This document shows, one piece after another, positions 43,404-52,291 of a DNA stretch of 52,291 nt; positions within the stretch are counted from its first letter, which is position 1; the number at the start of each line of letters is the position of its first letter. Under the pieces are notes generated by a model, which saw nothing but the letters and a program-made list of their open reading frames with translations, had not been told where the DNA came from and ran no database searches. The stretch is from NCBI GenBank assembly GCA_902572925.1, contig CACGHT010000005.1:1-52291 (forward strand), read 5' to 3'. The position numbers were made by a program, and so were the translations under genes. This DNA is from an uncultured Pelagibacteraceae bacterium (GTDB taxonomy: Bacteria; Pseudomonadota; Alphaproteobacteria; Pelagibacterales; Pelagibacteraceae).

Positions 43404-45397
43404 TAACCAACACTCCCCTCTAAGCTAATACCTACAAGTTTCTGGGCCTCAACTGCAAACTCCATTGGTAATTGTTGTAATACTTCCTTACAAAAACCAT
43501 TAACAATTAATCCCACAGCTTCCTCAGGATTAAGCCCTCTTTGTTGGCAATAATGTAATTGTTCTTCACTTATTTTTGATGTCGTAGCCTCATGAGCAAT
43601 ATTTGAGTCAAAATTTTTATTTTTTATATAAGGGACTGTATGTGCACCACATTTATTTCCCATTAATAAAGAGTCACATTGTGTATAATTACTAGAATTT
43701 TTAGCTTTTGAATTAATATCTACTAACCCTCTATAAGTCATATCAGAGAATCCAGCACTTATTCCTTTTGAAATAATTTTACTTTTAGTATTTTTTCCTA
43801 AATGAATCATCTTTGTTCCAGTGTCTGCCTTTTGATGATTATTGGTAATTGCTATAGAATAAAACTCGCCAATTGAATTATCACCTTTTAAAATACAGCT
43901 TGGGTATTTCCAAGTTATAGCTGAACCTGTTTCAACTTGAGTCCAAGAAATCTTAGAATTATTCCCTTTACACAATCCTCTTTTAGTTACAAAGTTATAA
44001 ATTCCTCCTTTGCCATTTTCATCACCAGGATACCAATTTTGTACTGTTGAATATTTTATTTCCGCATCGTCTAAAGCAATCAATTCGACATTTGCTGCGT
44101 GTAATTGATTTTCATCTCTCATGGGAGCAGTGCATCCCTCAAGGTAACTCACGTAACTTCCTTTATCAGCAATAATTAATGTTCTTTCAAACTGTCCTGT
44201 CTCTGATGCATTAATTCTGAAATAAGTTGATAGTTCCATAGGACACTTAACACCTTCAGGAATATAGACGAATGATCCATCTGTAAAAACAGCAGAGTTT
44301 AGTGTTGCAAAGAAATGATCTGTCACTGGTATAACTGTACCTAAATATTTTTTTACAAGATCAGGATGTTTTTGAATTGCCTCTGACATTGAACAAAAAA
44401 TTATTCCATGTTTAGTCAGCTCACCTTTAAAAGTAGTAGCAACTGAAACAGAGTCGAATACAGCATCTACAGCAATTCCATTTAATCTTGCTTGCTCTTG
44501 TAACGGAATTCCAAGTTTTTTATATGTCTCTAAAAGTTTTGGATCAAGTTCATCTAAACTTTTTGGCTTATCCTTCATGCTTTTTGGTGCTGAATAATAA
44601 TATAAATCTTGATAATCAATTTTTGGGTATTTTGGTTTTTGCCAGTTAGGCTCTTTTAAAAGTTTTAATCGTTCATAAGCCTTTAATCTAAAATCTAACA
44701 TCCATTGCGGTTCTTTTTTAATATTTGAAATAAACTTAATGACTTCTTCGTTTAAGCCTTTTGGAGCTTTTATATTTTCAATATCATCATAAATATTTAT
44801 TTTTAAACCTTGTTTCTTTAAAGAGTTTATTCTTTTGGCGTATTCATCAGGATGTAACACATTGCCTGGTTCCGATACTAAATCTCTTGTATAAAAAGTG
44901 CCTTCCTCAATAGCATTAAATCTGACTCTATCTTTCTGACTTGGAATATTTTTACCAGTAACATTTAAAGATACTATTCCTTTTGTTTTTTTTGTTTTAT
45001 ATTTTTCAAATTTATAAGATTTTAATTTAATTCCATGCAAGAAATACCCTAAAAGATTTTTTGACTTATTGGGAAAAGTTTCTGAATAAATACAATACTC
45101 ATCTTTTTTTAATTCACTAAAAACTTCATAACATTTAGCACCTAAATTTTCGATATCTGACTTCTTCAGATTTTTATTTAAAGAAACTATGATAATTTTA
45201 CGATTTGAATTAATGTCAAAAGTGATTATCTTTTTTTTTGAGTCTTTACTCTTTAACAAATCCGATAAGTATGAATACTCTGTGTTTGAAATATATTTTT
45301 TTGAACTGGAAATGTTCAATTTTTCATCTGTAAATAATATTAGATTTCCAGAAGATTTATTTATTGCTTGTTTTTTAAAGTTAATTTTTATATTCAT
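43403..45397 (-). CDS. sufB: SufB fused in frame to the N-terminal part of leucyl aminopeptidase (PepA)
   Basis: The 664-residue frame has two unlike parts. Residues 1 to about 204 read as the N-terminal (macro-like) domain of an M17 leucyl aminopeptidase, ending with [20 protein letters not shown] and [23 protein letters not shown]. The PepA catalytic domain is absent. From about residue 205 ([19 protein letters not shown]) it is Suf[40 protein letters not shown]-like end. SufB normally starts about 30-40 residues earlier, so its own N-terminus is lost. The suf operon therefore begins from the pepA promoter site. A real gene fusion or a misassembly are both possible. Confidence 0.85.
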   Translation of the reverse strand: MNIKINFKKQAINKSSGNLILFTDEKLNISSSKKYISNTEYSYLSDLLKSKDSKKKIITFDINSNRKIIIVSLNKNLKKSDIENLGAKCYEVFSELKKDEYCIYSETFPNKSKNLLGYFLHGIKLKSYKFEKYKTKKTKGIVSLNVTGKNIPSQKDRVRFNAIEEGTFYTRDLVSEPGNVLHPDEYAKRINSLKKQGLKINIYDDIENIKAPKGLNEEVIKFISNIKKEPQWMLDFRLKAYERLKLLKEPNWQKPKYPKIDYQDLYYYSAPKSMKDKPKSLDELDPKLLETYKKLGIPLQEQARLNGIAVDAVFDSVSVATTFKGELTKHGIIFCSMSEAIQKHPDLVKKYLGTVIPVTDHFFATLNSAVFTDGSFVYIPEGVKCPMELSTYFRINASETGQFERTLIIADKGSYVSYLEGCTAPMRDENQLHAANVELIALDDAEIKYSTVQNWYPGDENGKGGIYNFVTKRGLCKGNNSKISWTQVETGSAITWKYPSCILKGDNSIGEFYSIAITNNHQKADTGTKMIHLGKNTKSKIISKGISAGFSDMTYRGLVDINSKAKNSSNYTQCDSLLMGNKCGAHTVPYIKNKNFDSNIAHEATTSKISEEQLHYCQQRGLNPEEAVGLIVNGFCKEVLQQLPMEFAVEAQKLVGISLEGSVG
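44785..45397 (-). pseudogene. pepA: 5' fragment of pepA (leucyl aminopeptidase) at the start of the sufB frame
   Basis: About 204 codons match the non-catalytic N-terminal domain of M17 leucyl aminopeptidase and stop before the metal-binding catalytic domain. In alphaproteobacteria pepA commonly lies divergent from lptF, exactly the position seen here. The rest of pepA is absent from the window. The break lies at or near 44783-44790. Confidence 0.75.
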
Positions 45398-45428
45398 AAA
45401 ATTTAATACAATCTGTACGAGATAATGC

Positions 45429-45457
45429 TATATATGAGTAAAATAATTATATTTCAA
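45429..45457 (-). promoter_or_regulatory. possible promoter for the pepA-sufB frame
   Basis: On the minus strand TTGAAA (45457-45452), a 17-base spacer and TATATA (45434-45429) form a sigma70-like promoter about 30 bases before the start codon at 45397. It would have been the pepA promoter and now appears to drive the whole suf operon. No Rrf2/IscR-type regulator gene is nearby. Confidence 0.4.
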
Positions 45458-46582
45458 TGGAAAAATTACTATTTAGAAAACTGATTGCTGACATTACCTT
45501 AAGAGCATTAATCATAACCTTCACAATAGGTTTAATTGTATGGATTATTCAAGCTGTAAATTATCTTGATTTTGTTATTGATGATGGACATAATTTTAAG
45601 ATTTATTTTCTTTATAATCTATATAATTTCCCAAAAATAATTCATAGAATTTTACCTTTTGTATTCACAATCTCTATTTTTTTTGAATTGATAAAATATG
45701 AAAAAAACAATGAATTATTAATTTTTTGGACAAACGGTGTAAGTAAAAAAAAATTTATATCAAATCTTATAAATTTTACATGTGTTGTAATGATAATTCA
45801 AATTATAATTGGAAGTGTCATATCACCTAATAATCAATTTAAAGCGCGGCTATTTCTAAAAAGTTCAAATATGGATTTTTTACCTAACCTGATAAAACAA
45901 GGAAAATTTATTGACACAATATCTGGGTTAACAATCTATATTAATCAAAAAAAAGACAATAATTCATTTAAAAATATTTATATTCAAGAAGGTCAATTTG
46001 TTGATTTCAAACAAAAAGATAATCAAATAATTTATGCAAAAGAAGGTTTTTTAATAAATGAGGATAAAAAACTATTTAGATTATTAAATGGAAAAGTGAT
46101 AAGCAATAATGATAACAAACTAATAAGTTTCGAGTTTGACAAAATTGATTATGACTTATCTAAATTTACTTCTAGATCTATTAAAAAACCCAAAATTCAA
46201 GAACTATCATCTATAAAGTTGATAAAATGTTCATTTAGTTTGATGAGAGGTAAAGTTTATAAAGATGAGATATTTACATGTGAAATAAATAAACTTAAAA
46301 ATTTCAATCAAGAATTATACAAAAGATTTGTTAAACCTTTTTTATTTACCGATACTTACACTCATATGTTGCTTTCTATTAACTTTTTCGAAGGAACAAC
46401 ACAGCTATACAGTAAAAACAATAAAAATTTTTATTTATGTATTTTTAATTTTGGTTATATCTGAAATTTTCATGAGATATATTGAAAGCTCATTAATATA
46501 TCTAATCTTATTCTTTGCTATTCCAATAATTATTTTTTGTATGACTTATGTATTTTTATTGAAAAAGGTAAATCATGGTTAG
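45457..46582 (+). CDS. lptF: LPS export permease LptF, interrupted by a frameshift
   Basis: Inner-membrane subunit of the LptB2FG transporter that extracts lipopolysaccharide. The first frame (from 45457) covers LRALIITFTIGLIVWIIQAVNYL through ELYKRFVKPF, then runs out of family sequence and stops at 46464. The right ending, YLPILTLICCFLLTFSKEQHSY to 46582, lies in the next frame. Removing one T from the run of six near 46337-46342 restores a protein of about 375 residues, normal for LptF. The change may be a homopolymer error or a real mutation. The 3' end overlaps lptG by 8 bases. Confidence 0.8.
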
Positions 46583-47654
46583 AACATTTGACAAATACTT
46601 TGTACTTTTATTTTTTAAAAAATTACTATTTCTTTCACTGATCTTTTTTTCATTAATATTTATACTAACTATATTTGAAGAAATAACTTTTTTTAGTGAT
46701 ACACAATCAGAATTTTATCTACCTTTTTTGGTTGCCACTTTAGATGTTCCTTCCGCTTTACTTGAAATATTTCCCTTTATTATTTTGATAACAACTCAAC
46801 TTTTTTTTCTTGAAATAATAAAAAAAAAAGAAAATGAGTTAATTAAGATAAATCAACTAGATAATTTTTATTTGATAAAAATTTTAACATTATGTGCTTT
46901 TATTTTTGGTATGTTAGTAATTCTAATTTACTATCCATTTTCATCTAAACTCAAATTTATTTATTTTGATTTTAAAAATTCTTACTCAAAAGATGGAAAA
47001 TACTTAAAACATTATGGAGAAAACGGATTATGGATTAAAGATGAAATAAATAGTGAAATTTATATTATAAATGGTGATTTAGGTAAAACTAACTTCTTAG
47101 AAAATGTTTTTATATCAAAGTTTGACTCAAATTTTGAATTAATTGAAAATATATCTTCAAAAAAAGTTGACATAACTACTAATCAATGGGTGATTGAAAA
47201 ACCTTATATATTCAGAAATAATCTTCAGACAAAATTGGAAAGTGATTTAATAATTACAAGTCATTTTAATATTAAGAAAATTAACAGCACATTTAGGAAT
47301 CTCAATTCTTTCAATGTTTTTCAATTGATTAATGCCAAAAGAGAAAATGAGCTATTAGGTTACTCATCTCAAGATATTGATTTACACCTTTTAAGAATTG
47401 CAACTATACCAATCTATTTTAGTGTAATGGTTATTATATCATCAATTATTATGTTAAATATAAAGAAAAATAAGCCATATATTTTTCACGTGCTGCTAGG
47501 CATTACTTTATCAGTAATAATTTATTATATTAACAATATATTTAATATTTTTGGTTTAACTAACAAAATTCCTATTTATTTATCTGTATTTTTTCCAATT
47601 ATTTTTTTAGGTATAGTCTCAATTATAGGTTTAATTAGAATAAATGAACAATAA
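46575..47654 (+). CDS. lptG: LPS export permease LptG
   Basis: Second YjgP/YjgQ-type permease of the LPS transporter, 359 residues. The start FDKYFVLLFFKKLLFLSLIFFSLIFILTIFEE gives the first helix. Six helices surround a periplasmic jellyroll-like domain (about 125-255), and LLRIATIPIYFSVMVIISSIIML lies near the C-terminal helices. Overlaps lptF by 8 and lptD by 11 bases. Confidence 0.88.
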   Translation: MVRTFDKYFVLLFFKKLLFLSLIFFSLIFILTIFEEITFFSDTQSEFYLPFLVATLDVPSALLEIFPFIILITTQLFFLEIIKKKENELIKINQLDNFYLIKILTLCAFIFGMLVILIYYPFSSKLKFIYFDFKNSYSKDGKYLKHYGENGLWIKDEINSEIYIINGDLGKTNFLENVFISKFDSNFELIENISSKKVDITTNQWVIEKPYIFRNNLQTKLESDLIITSHFNIKKINSTFRNLNSFNVFQLINAKRENELLGYSSQDIDLHLLRIATIPIYFSVMVIISSIIMLNIKKNKPYIFHVLLGITLSVIIYYINNIFNIFGLTNKIPIYLSVFFPIIFLGIVSIIGLIRINEQ

Positions 47655-50004
47655 ATTAATCATAATTCTTATAATTTTTTTTCAAATTTTATTTATTAAT
47701 AAATTATACTCAAAAGATGTGCAATTTAATGCTGCAGAAATAGAAGTTTTAGAAGAAGGAAATTTAACAATTGCATACAATGGTTCAGCAATAATCAAGG
47801 ATGATAATATATCTGTAGAAGGTTCAACTATAAGGTATTTTAAAGATAAATCATTATTAATTATAAATAATGGAAATATAAAAAGAATAAATAATAATTT
47901 TTTTATTAGTTCTGAAATTATTGAGTACGATATTGAAAGATCGAATTTAAATTTCAAAAATAACGTAAAAATTGATGACAAAATAAATAATCTTAAAATA
48001 AATTCTGAAGAAATAAATTATGACATTTTAAATAAGAAAATAAAAAGTGAGAGTAAGTCTGAAATCACAGATGTCATTGGAAATAATTATCTAGTAAGTC
48101 AATTTGAGTATAATATCGAGGATGAGATTATAAAATTAATCGATCTAGTTGTAATTGATAACAATGATAATACATTTGCGATTGATATAGCTTTTTTGGA
48201 TTTAAAAAAAAGTGAATTAATTGCAAAAGATGTTAGTTTAGATTTCAAAATTTCCAAAGATTCAGAGAACGAACCTCGGTTAAAAGGAAGAAGTTTTGTT
48301 AGCAATGATCAAAGTACGACTGTAAAAAAAGGGACTTTTACTTTTTGTAAAAAAAGAGAAAAATGCCCACCATGGGAAATGAGTGCGGAAGAAATAAAAC
48401 ATGATAAAAAGAAAAAAACTATCAATTATAAAAATGCAAGTTTAAAAATATATGATAAAAAAGTTTTTTATTTCCCAAAGTTTTTTCATCCTGACCCGAC
48501 AGTTGATAGACAATCAGGATTTTTGATACCCAAAATACAAGATAATAGTACAACTGGTCTATCTTTTAACTTACCATATTTCATCGCACTAGCAGAAAAT
48601 AAAGATATCACTTTAAGCCCAAGATTTTTTGCTGAAGATAAGCTTTTAATACAATCAGAATATAGACAAAAAAATAAAAACTCAGATCATTCACTTGATT
48701 TAAGTCAATATGTTTCAAGTGGTGAAAATAGTAAAAGCCATTTATTCTATAATTTTAATAAAGGATATGAAAATAATCACTTTGATGAAGTTGAGCTAGA
48801 TTTGAGAATAGAACAGGTTTCAGATGAAACATACTTAAAAGCTTATAAAGTTGAAAGTCCAATAATTAATGACACATCTAACCTCACAAACTCCATAAGT
48901 GTGAGTTTATTTGATGAAAGTACATCAATTAATACAAATTTAGATGTGTATGAAGATTTAGCAAAACAAGATAGTGATAAGTATGAGTACGTGCCTAACT
49001 TTAGCTTCTCGAAAATTTTAAATGAAAGTTATACTCTTAATTCAAAAGGATATTATAAAAACTACGATACAAATATTACTGAAAAAGTTTTAATTAATAA
49101 TTTTGAGTTTCAGGCTGCTCCAAAATTTTTCAATAATGGTATAACTAACGAAAAAAAATTTTTGTTAAAAAATGTAAATTCAAGTGCCTCAAATTCAAAA
49201 AAGTTCAAGAATGAAAGTTCTTTTAACCTAGTACCAACCTTCCAGGTTAACTATCTACTTCCTTTATTAAAAGAAACTTCTAAGTTACGAAATACTCTTA
49301 CTCCAAAAATTTCATTAAGAATGAGTACTCCACATACTAGAGATGTTCATAAGACAGACAGAAAAATTGACTATAACAATATATATGACTTAGATAGAAT
49401 ACGTATGGATGATACAAATGAAGGAGGAGTTGCACTTACATACGGTTATGAACACTCTATAATAGAAAAATCAAGTTCAGAAGAAAAAATAAAATTTGGA
49501 TTTGCTAATAATTTAAGATTTGATGAGAATAGAGATTTACCTAGTAACTCAAATTTGGGTGATGAAGTCTCTGATTTTGTAGGAATTTTTAATTACAAAC
49601 CAAATACGAATTTGAAATTTGATTATAATTTTTCTCTAAAAAACAACTTAAGTGAAAAAAATTATGAACTTTATGGATTTGAATTCTATTTAAAAAATTT
49701 GTCGACAAAATTTGAATATTTAAACGAAAATAATAGCAAATTAAAAACCTCATATTTAAAAAATGAAACTCAATTCAATTTTAATGACACAAATAGTTTG
49801 ATTTTTGAGACTAGAGAAAATAAGGAAAAGAGTTTTACAGAATTTTATAATTTAATATATCAGTATAAGAATGATTGTTTAACAGCAGCGATAGAATACA
49901 ACAAAGAATATTATAATGATCAAGATTTAAAACCAACTGAAAATTTATTTCTTAAACTATCAATTATGCCTTTTGGTGGATTCAATACTCCTAATCTAAG
50001 ATGA
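47644..50004 (+). CDS. lptD: LPS assembly protein LptD (OstA/Imp)
   Basis: Outer-membrane beta-barrel that inserts lipopolysaccharide. A signal peptide (about 1-23) is followed by an OstA beta-jellyroll domain (about 27-220) with repeated short strands. The barrel begins after FTFCKKREKCPPWEMSAEEI, where the two cysteines are the disulfide candidates. FPKFFHPDPTVDRQSGFLIPKI is a strong LptD mark. Length 786 is normal. Ends overlap lptG by 11 and surA by 4 bases. Confidence 0.9.
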   Translation: MNNKLIIILIIFFQILFINKLYSKDVQFNAAEIEVLEEGNLTIAYNGSAIIKDDNISVEGSTIRYFKDKSLLIINNGNIKRINNNFFISSEIIEYDIERSNLNFKNNVKIDDKINNLKINSEEINYDILNKKIKSESKSEITDVIGNNYLVSQFEYNIEDEIIKLIDLVVIDNNDNTFAIDIAFLDLKKSELIAKDVSLDFKISKDSENEPRLKGRSFVSNDQSTTVKKGTFTFCKKREKCPPWEMSAEEIKHDKKKKTINYKNASLKIYDKKVFYFPKFFHPDPTVDRQSGFLIPKIQDNSTTGLSFNLPYFIALAENKDITLSPRFFAEDKLLIQSEYRQKNKNSDHSLDLSQYVSSGENSKSHLFYNFNKGYENNHFDEVELDLRIEQVSDETYLKAYKVESPIINDTSNLTNSISVSLFDESTSINTNLDVYEDLAKQDSDKYEYVPNFSFSKILNESYTLNSKGYYKNYDTNITEKVLINNFEFQAAPKFFNNGITNEKKFLLKNVNSSASNSKKFKNESSFNLVPTFQVNYLLPLLKETSKLRNTLTPKISLRMSTPHTRDVHKTDRKIDYNNIYDLDRIRMDDTNEGGVALTYGYEHSIIEKSSSEEKIKFGFANNLRFDENRDLPSNSNLGDEVSDFVGIFNYKPNTNLKFDYNFSLKNNLSEKNYELYGFEFYLKNLSTKFEYLNENNSKLKTSYLKNETQFNFNDTNSLIFETRENKEKSFTEFYNLIYQYKNDCLTAAIEYNKEYYNDQDLKPTENLFLKLSIMPFGGFNTPNLR

Positions 50005-50936
50005 TTTCATTTAAAAAGATTTTTTTTTTAGTTTTATTTTCTTATCTTTTTTCAAGTTCTAGTTTCTCATCTATCAATTTTAAAATAATTATGAAGATAA
50101 ATAATGAAATTATAACTACTTATGACATTGAAAAAGAAATTAATTATCTTTTGGCTCTAAATCCAAAATTAAAAGAAATTAATGAAACACAATTAATAAA
50201 TTTAGCAAAAAAATCTCTCACAAAAGAAGTTATAAGAAAAATTGAAATATTAAAATACAAAGAATTAAATTTAAAAAATTCTCAAATAGAAAGTGTTTTG
50301 AATAATCTTATTCAAAATTTAAACTTTTCTAATGAAAGTGAATTTGAAAAATATCTAGAAAAATTCAATATTTCTATAAATGATTTAAAAAAAAAAATAG
50401 AAATTGAAAATGAATGGAAAAATATGATTTATATTAAATATAATAAAAGTATTAATATTAATAAGAATGATCTAATTTCGAAAGTCGAAAATTTAGGTAA
50501 TAACAATTTTATTTTTGAGTATAATTTATCTGAAATTGTTTTTACTAATTTAAATGATACATCCTATAAAAATAAATTAAATAATATTGAAAATAGTATA
50601 ATCAATAACGGTTTTGAGAATACAGCTAATCTTTACAGCATCTCAGATAGTTCAAAAGTAGGTGGGAAGATAGGATGGGTTACAAAAAATAACTTATCCA
50701 TAATAATAATCAATGAGCTAGAAAAACTTTCCAAAGGTGAGTATAGCTCTCCAATAAAAATCGGTAATAATTTTTTAATTTTGAAAATCAATGAGACTAG
50801 AAAAACTCCAAAAAAAATAGATAAAAAAGCTGAATTAGATAGGATGATATTAATTGAAACAACAAAACAATTAGATAAATTTTCAAATATTTTTTATAAT
50901 AAAATAAAATTAAATGCAAAAATAAGTGAATTCTAA
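50001..50936 (+). CDS. surA: SurA-like periplasmic chaperone/peptidyl-prolyl isomerase
   Basis: A 311-residue periplasmic protein with a signal peptide (about 1-25). The N-terminal SurA domain is seen as INNEIITTYDIEKEINYLLALNP. One parvulin (PPIC) domain lies at about 165-265, with GGKIGWVTKNNLS and GEYSSPIKIGNNFLILKINE. Only one PPIase domain is evident, fewer than in E. coli. Placement between lptD and pdxA is the common alphaproteobacterial order. Confidence 0.85.
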   Translation: MISFKKIFFLVLFSYLFSSSSFSSINFKIIMKINNEIITTYDIEKEINYLLALNPKLKEINETQLINLAKKSLTKEVIRKIEILKYKELNLKNSQIESVLNNLIQNLNFSNESEFEKYLEKFNISINDLKKKIEIENEWKNMIYIKYNKSININKNDLISKVENLGNNNFIFEYNLSEIVFTNLNDTSYKNKLNNIENSIINNGFENTANLYSISDSSKVGGKIGWVTKNNLSIIIINELEKLSKGEYSSPIKIGNNFLILKINETRKTPKKIDKKAELDRMILIETTKQLDKFSNIFYNKIKLNAKISEF

Positions 50937-51858
50937 TCCTATTTTAATTGTTCCAGGTGAGCCAAGAAGTATTTTTTTTGAAATTTTTTTTAAAGCAATT
51001 AATTCACAAAAGATTAGAAGTCCTTTAATAATAATTTGCGATAGAATAATTTTAAATAGAGAAATCAAAAGGTTTAAATTTAAAAAAAAAGTTGAGGAGC
51101 TTAATCAGAAATTGATTGATAAAAAAAATTTCAAAAGTAAAAAAATTTATCTAGTTGATATTCCAAATAATAATTCTAGCACTTATATAAAAAGATGTTT
51201 CCTTTATGCTTTTTCTTTATTAAAGAGAGGTTTAACTAATAAAATAATAAATGGACCAATTAATAAAACCAAGACTTTAAACAAGAAATATCTCGGAGTT
51301 ACAGAATATATATCCCATTTTTTTAATCAAAAAAAATTTGCAATGTTAATTTACAACAAGAAACTTTCTGTTTGTCCAATAACTACACATCTTCCTTTAA
51401 GTCAAATTTCTAAAAAGATCAGTAAAAGATTGATTAAAGAAAAAGTTTTAATTGTTAATAAATTTTATAAAAAGTTTTTGGGCTTTAAACCAAGAATAGC
51501 TATAACTGGCTTAAATCCACATTGTGAAAGTATCTTGAAGTTTAATGAGGATGATAAAATAGTACTTCCAGCAATTAGATCTCTTAAAAAACTTGTAAAC
51601 GTTCAAGGTCCATTTCCTGCTGATACTATTTTTTTGAGGAATAATAGAAAAAAATTTGATGTTGTAATTGGTATGTATCATGATCAAGTATTAGGGCCAA
51701 TCAAAACACTTTTTGAGCACAATGCTATCAATATTACTCTAGGTTTACCCTTCCTAAGAATTACACCAGATCATGGACCAAATGAAAAAATGATTGGAAA
51801 AAATAAATCAAATCCAATTAGTTTGATTAATGCATTAAATTTTTTGGATAAAAGATGA
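50926..51858 (+). CDS. pdxA: 4-hydroxythreonine-4-phosphate dehydrogenase PdxA
   Basis: Oxidises 4-phosphohydroxy-L-threonine in pyridoxal phosphate synthesis. The metal-binding histidines lie in PITTHLPL, GMYHDQVLGP and TPDHGPN, and GPINKTKTL is the substrate loop. Length 310 is normal. The start is GTG at 50926, overlapping surA by 11 bases. The stop overlaps the ATG of ksgA (ATGA). Confidence 0.92.
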   Translation: MNSNPILIVPGEPRSIFFEIFFKAINSQKIRSPLIIICDRIILNREIKRFKFKKKVEELNQKLIDKKNFKSKKIYLVDIPNNNSSTYIKRCFLYAFSLLKRGLTNKIINGPINKTKTLNKKYLGVTEYISHFFNQKKFAMLIYNKKLSVCPITTHLPLSQISKKISKRLIKEKVLIVNKFYKKFLGFKPRIAITGLNPHCESILKFNEDDKIVLPAIRSLKKLVNVQGPFPADTIFLRNNRKKFDVVIGMYHDQVLGPIKTLFEHNAINITLGLPFLRITPDHGPNEKMIGKNKSNPISLINALNFLDKR

Positions 51859-52291
51859 TAAAGGCTAAAAAAAGCCTTGGGCAAAATTTCTTAATTGATC
51901 AAAATATAATTGATAAAATTGTAAATATTATAGAAATAAAAAATCAAAATATTTTAGAAATTGGACCCGGGACTGGTAATTTGACATCAAAAATTTTGGA
52001 AAGAGATCCAAAAAAAATTCTAGTTGTAGAAAAAGATGATGATTTAGTAAAACTTCTTAAACAAAAATTTAATTCGAAAATTGAAATTATAAATAATGAT
52101 ATTCTTAAAATTGAGGAAAATTCCTTATGCAATCAAACTTTGACGGTTTTCGGAAATTTACCATATAATATCTCAACAGAAATTTTAGTAAAATGGATTT
52201 TGAACCTAAGGGAAAAAAAAATTTGGTTTAACTATCTCATTCTTATGTTTCAAAAAGAAGTAGCAGATAGAATTATATCTGAATACAATAC
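51855..52291 (+). CDS. rsmA: 16S rRNA dimethyladenosine transferase KsgA (RsmA), partial
   Basis: Starts with KAKKSLGQNFLID, the SAM-binding EIGPGTGNLTSKIL and the catalytic GNLPYNIS, all diagnostic of the enzyme that dimethylates A1518/A1519 of 16S rRNA. About 145 residues are visible before the window ends, so the C-terminal half is missing. The ATG shares bases with the pdxA stop. Confidence 0.92.
   Translation, partial: MIKAKKSLGQNFLIDQNIIDKIVNIIEIKNQNILEIGPGTGNLTSKILERDPKKILVVEKDDDLVKLLKQKFNSKIEIINNDILKIEENSLCNQTLTVFGNLPYNISTEILVKWILNLREKKIWFNYLILMFQKEVADRIISEYN

Noticed and set aside
45189-45425. Plus-strand frame opposite the pepA fragment
   Set aside because: It lies antisense to well-supported PepA coding text and has no family features or start signal.
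46328-46582. Separate small membrane protein gene inside lptF
   Set aside because: Its sequence is the missing C-terminal part of LptF in a shifted frame; TTG start and lack of a ribosome binding site also argue against a gene.
1-52291. CRISPR array or tandem repeats
   Set aside because: Only A/T homopolymers and short simple repeats recur; no spaced direct repeats were found.

Overview
This window looks like a piece of a SAR11 (Pelagibacterales, alphaproteobacterial) chromosome. The inference rests on very high A+T content with long A/T homopolymers, tiny or overlapping intergenic spaces, small genes, SAM-II/SAM-V-type riboswitch sequences in front of a homocysteine methyltransferase gene, and a gene set typical of marine oligotrophs (taurine uptake, a sulfopropanediol dehydrogenase-like enzyme, SufBCDSUTA, LptF/G/D-SurA-PdxA-KsgA). 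No rRNA, tRNA, CRISPR array, insertion sequence, integrase or phage gene was recognised. No stretch over 300 bases lacks a gene. The longest gap (34782-35068) holds the tandem riboswitch.

Layout. (1) 155-3908: taurine/sulfonate ABC transporter tauABC, with a terminator-like hairpin after tauA and an oversized TauC. (2) 3918-17344: a 13.4 kb surface-polysaccharide block with mixed strands and high A+T: several SDR nucleotide-sugar enzymes, Gmd, an RmlC-like epimerase, GT17 and GT2 glycosyltransferases, a radical-SAM protein, an FkbM methyltransferase, a malate/L-lactate/sulfolactate dehydrogenase-family protein and a GtrB-like transferase with a large membrane partner. (3) 17401-19661: phosphate acetyltransferase-type protein and an HpsN-like (HisD-family) dehydrogenase. 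These fit organosulfonate catabolism, so the glycan block may split a sulfonate locus. (4) 19658-26141: MsrB, LysE exporter, VOC protein, cysE-cysK, then a tight run of small, mostly uncharacterised proteins ending in a paired SMR transporter. (5) 26134-34781: HisN-like phosphatase, a gamma-butyrobetaine hydroxylase-like dioxygenase, azoreductase, CcdA, FAH-family hydrolase, two aldehyde dehydrogenases, GYD, thioesterase and DUF779 proteins. (6) 34939-38881: tandem riboswitch with homocysteine methyltransferase, EamA transporter, YbaK, glutamine synthetase. (7) 38885-45397: a small ORF and the suf operon on the minus strand. (8) 45457-end: lptF-lptG-lptD-surA-pdxA-ksgA, the outer-membrane biogenesis operon, running off the end.

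The most striking irregularity is at the boundary of (7) and (8). The sufB reading frame (43403-45397) begins with about 204 residues that read as the N-terminal part of leucyl aminopeptidase (PepA) and then continues in frame into SufB lacking its own N-terminus. lptF, just across the divergent promoter region, carries a one-base frameshift. Either a real deletion fused pepA to sufB or this is an assembly chimera; read mapping would decide. Other points of note are the two SMR proteins that both lack the membrane glutamate, the lysine-rich histone-like segment in front of an aldehyde dehydrogenase, and the tandem SAM riboswitch.

All identifications come from reading the sequence and remembered family features. 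No database search was run.
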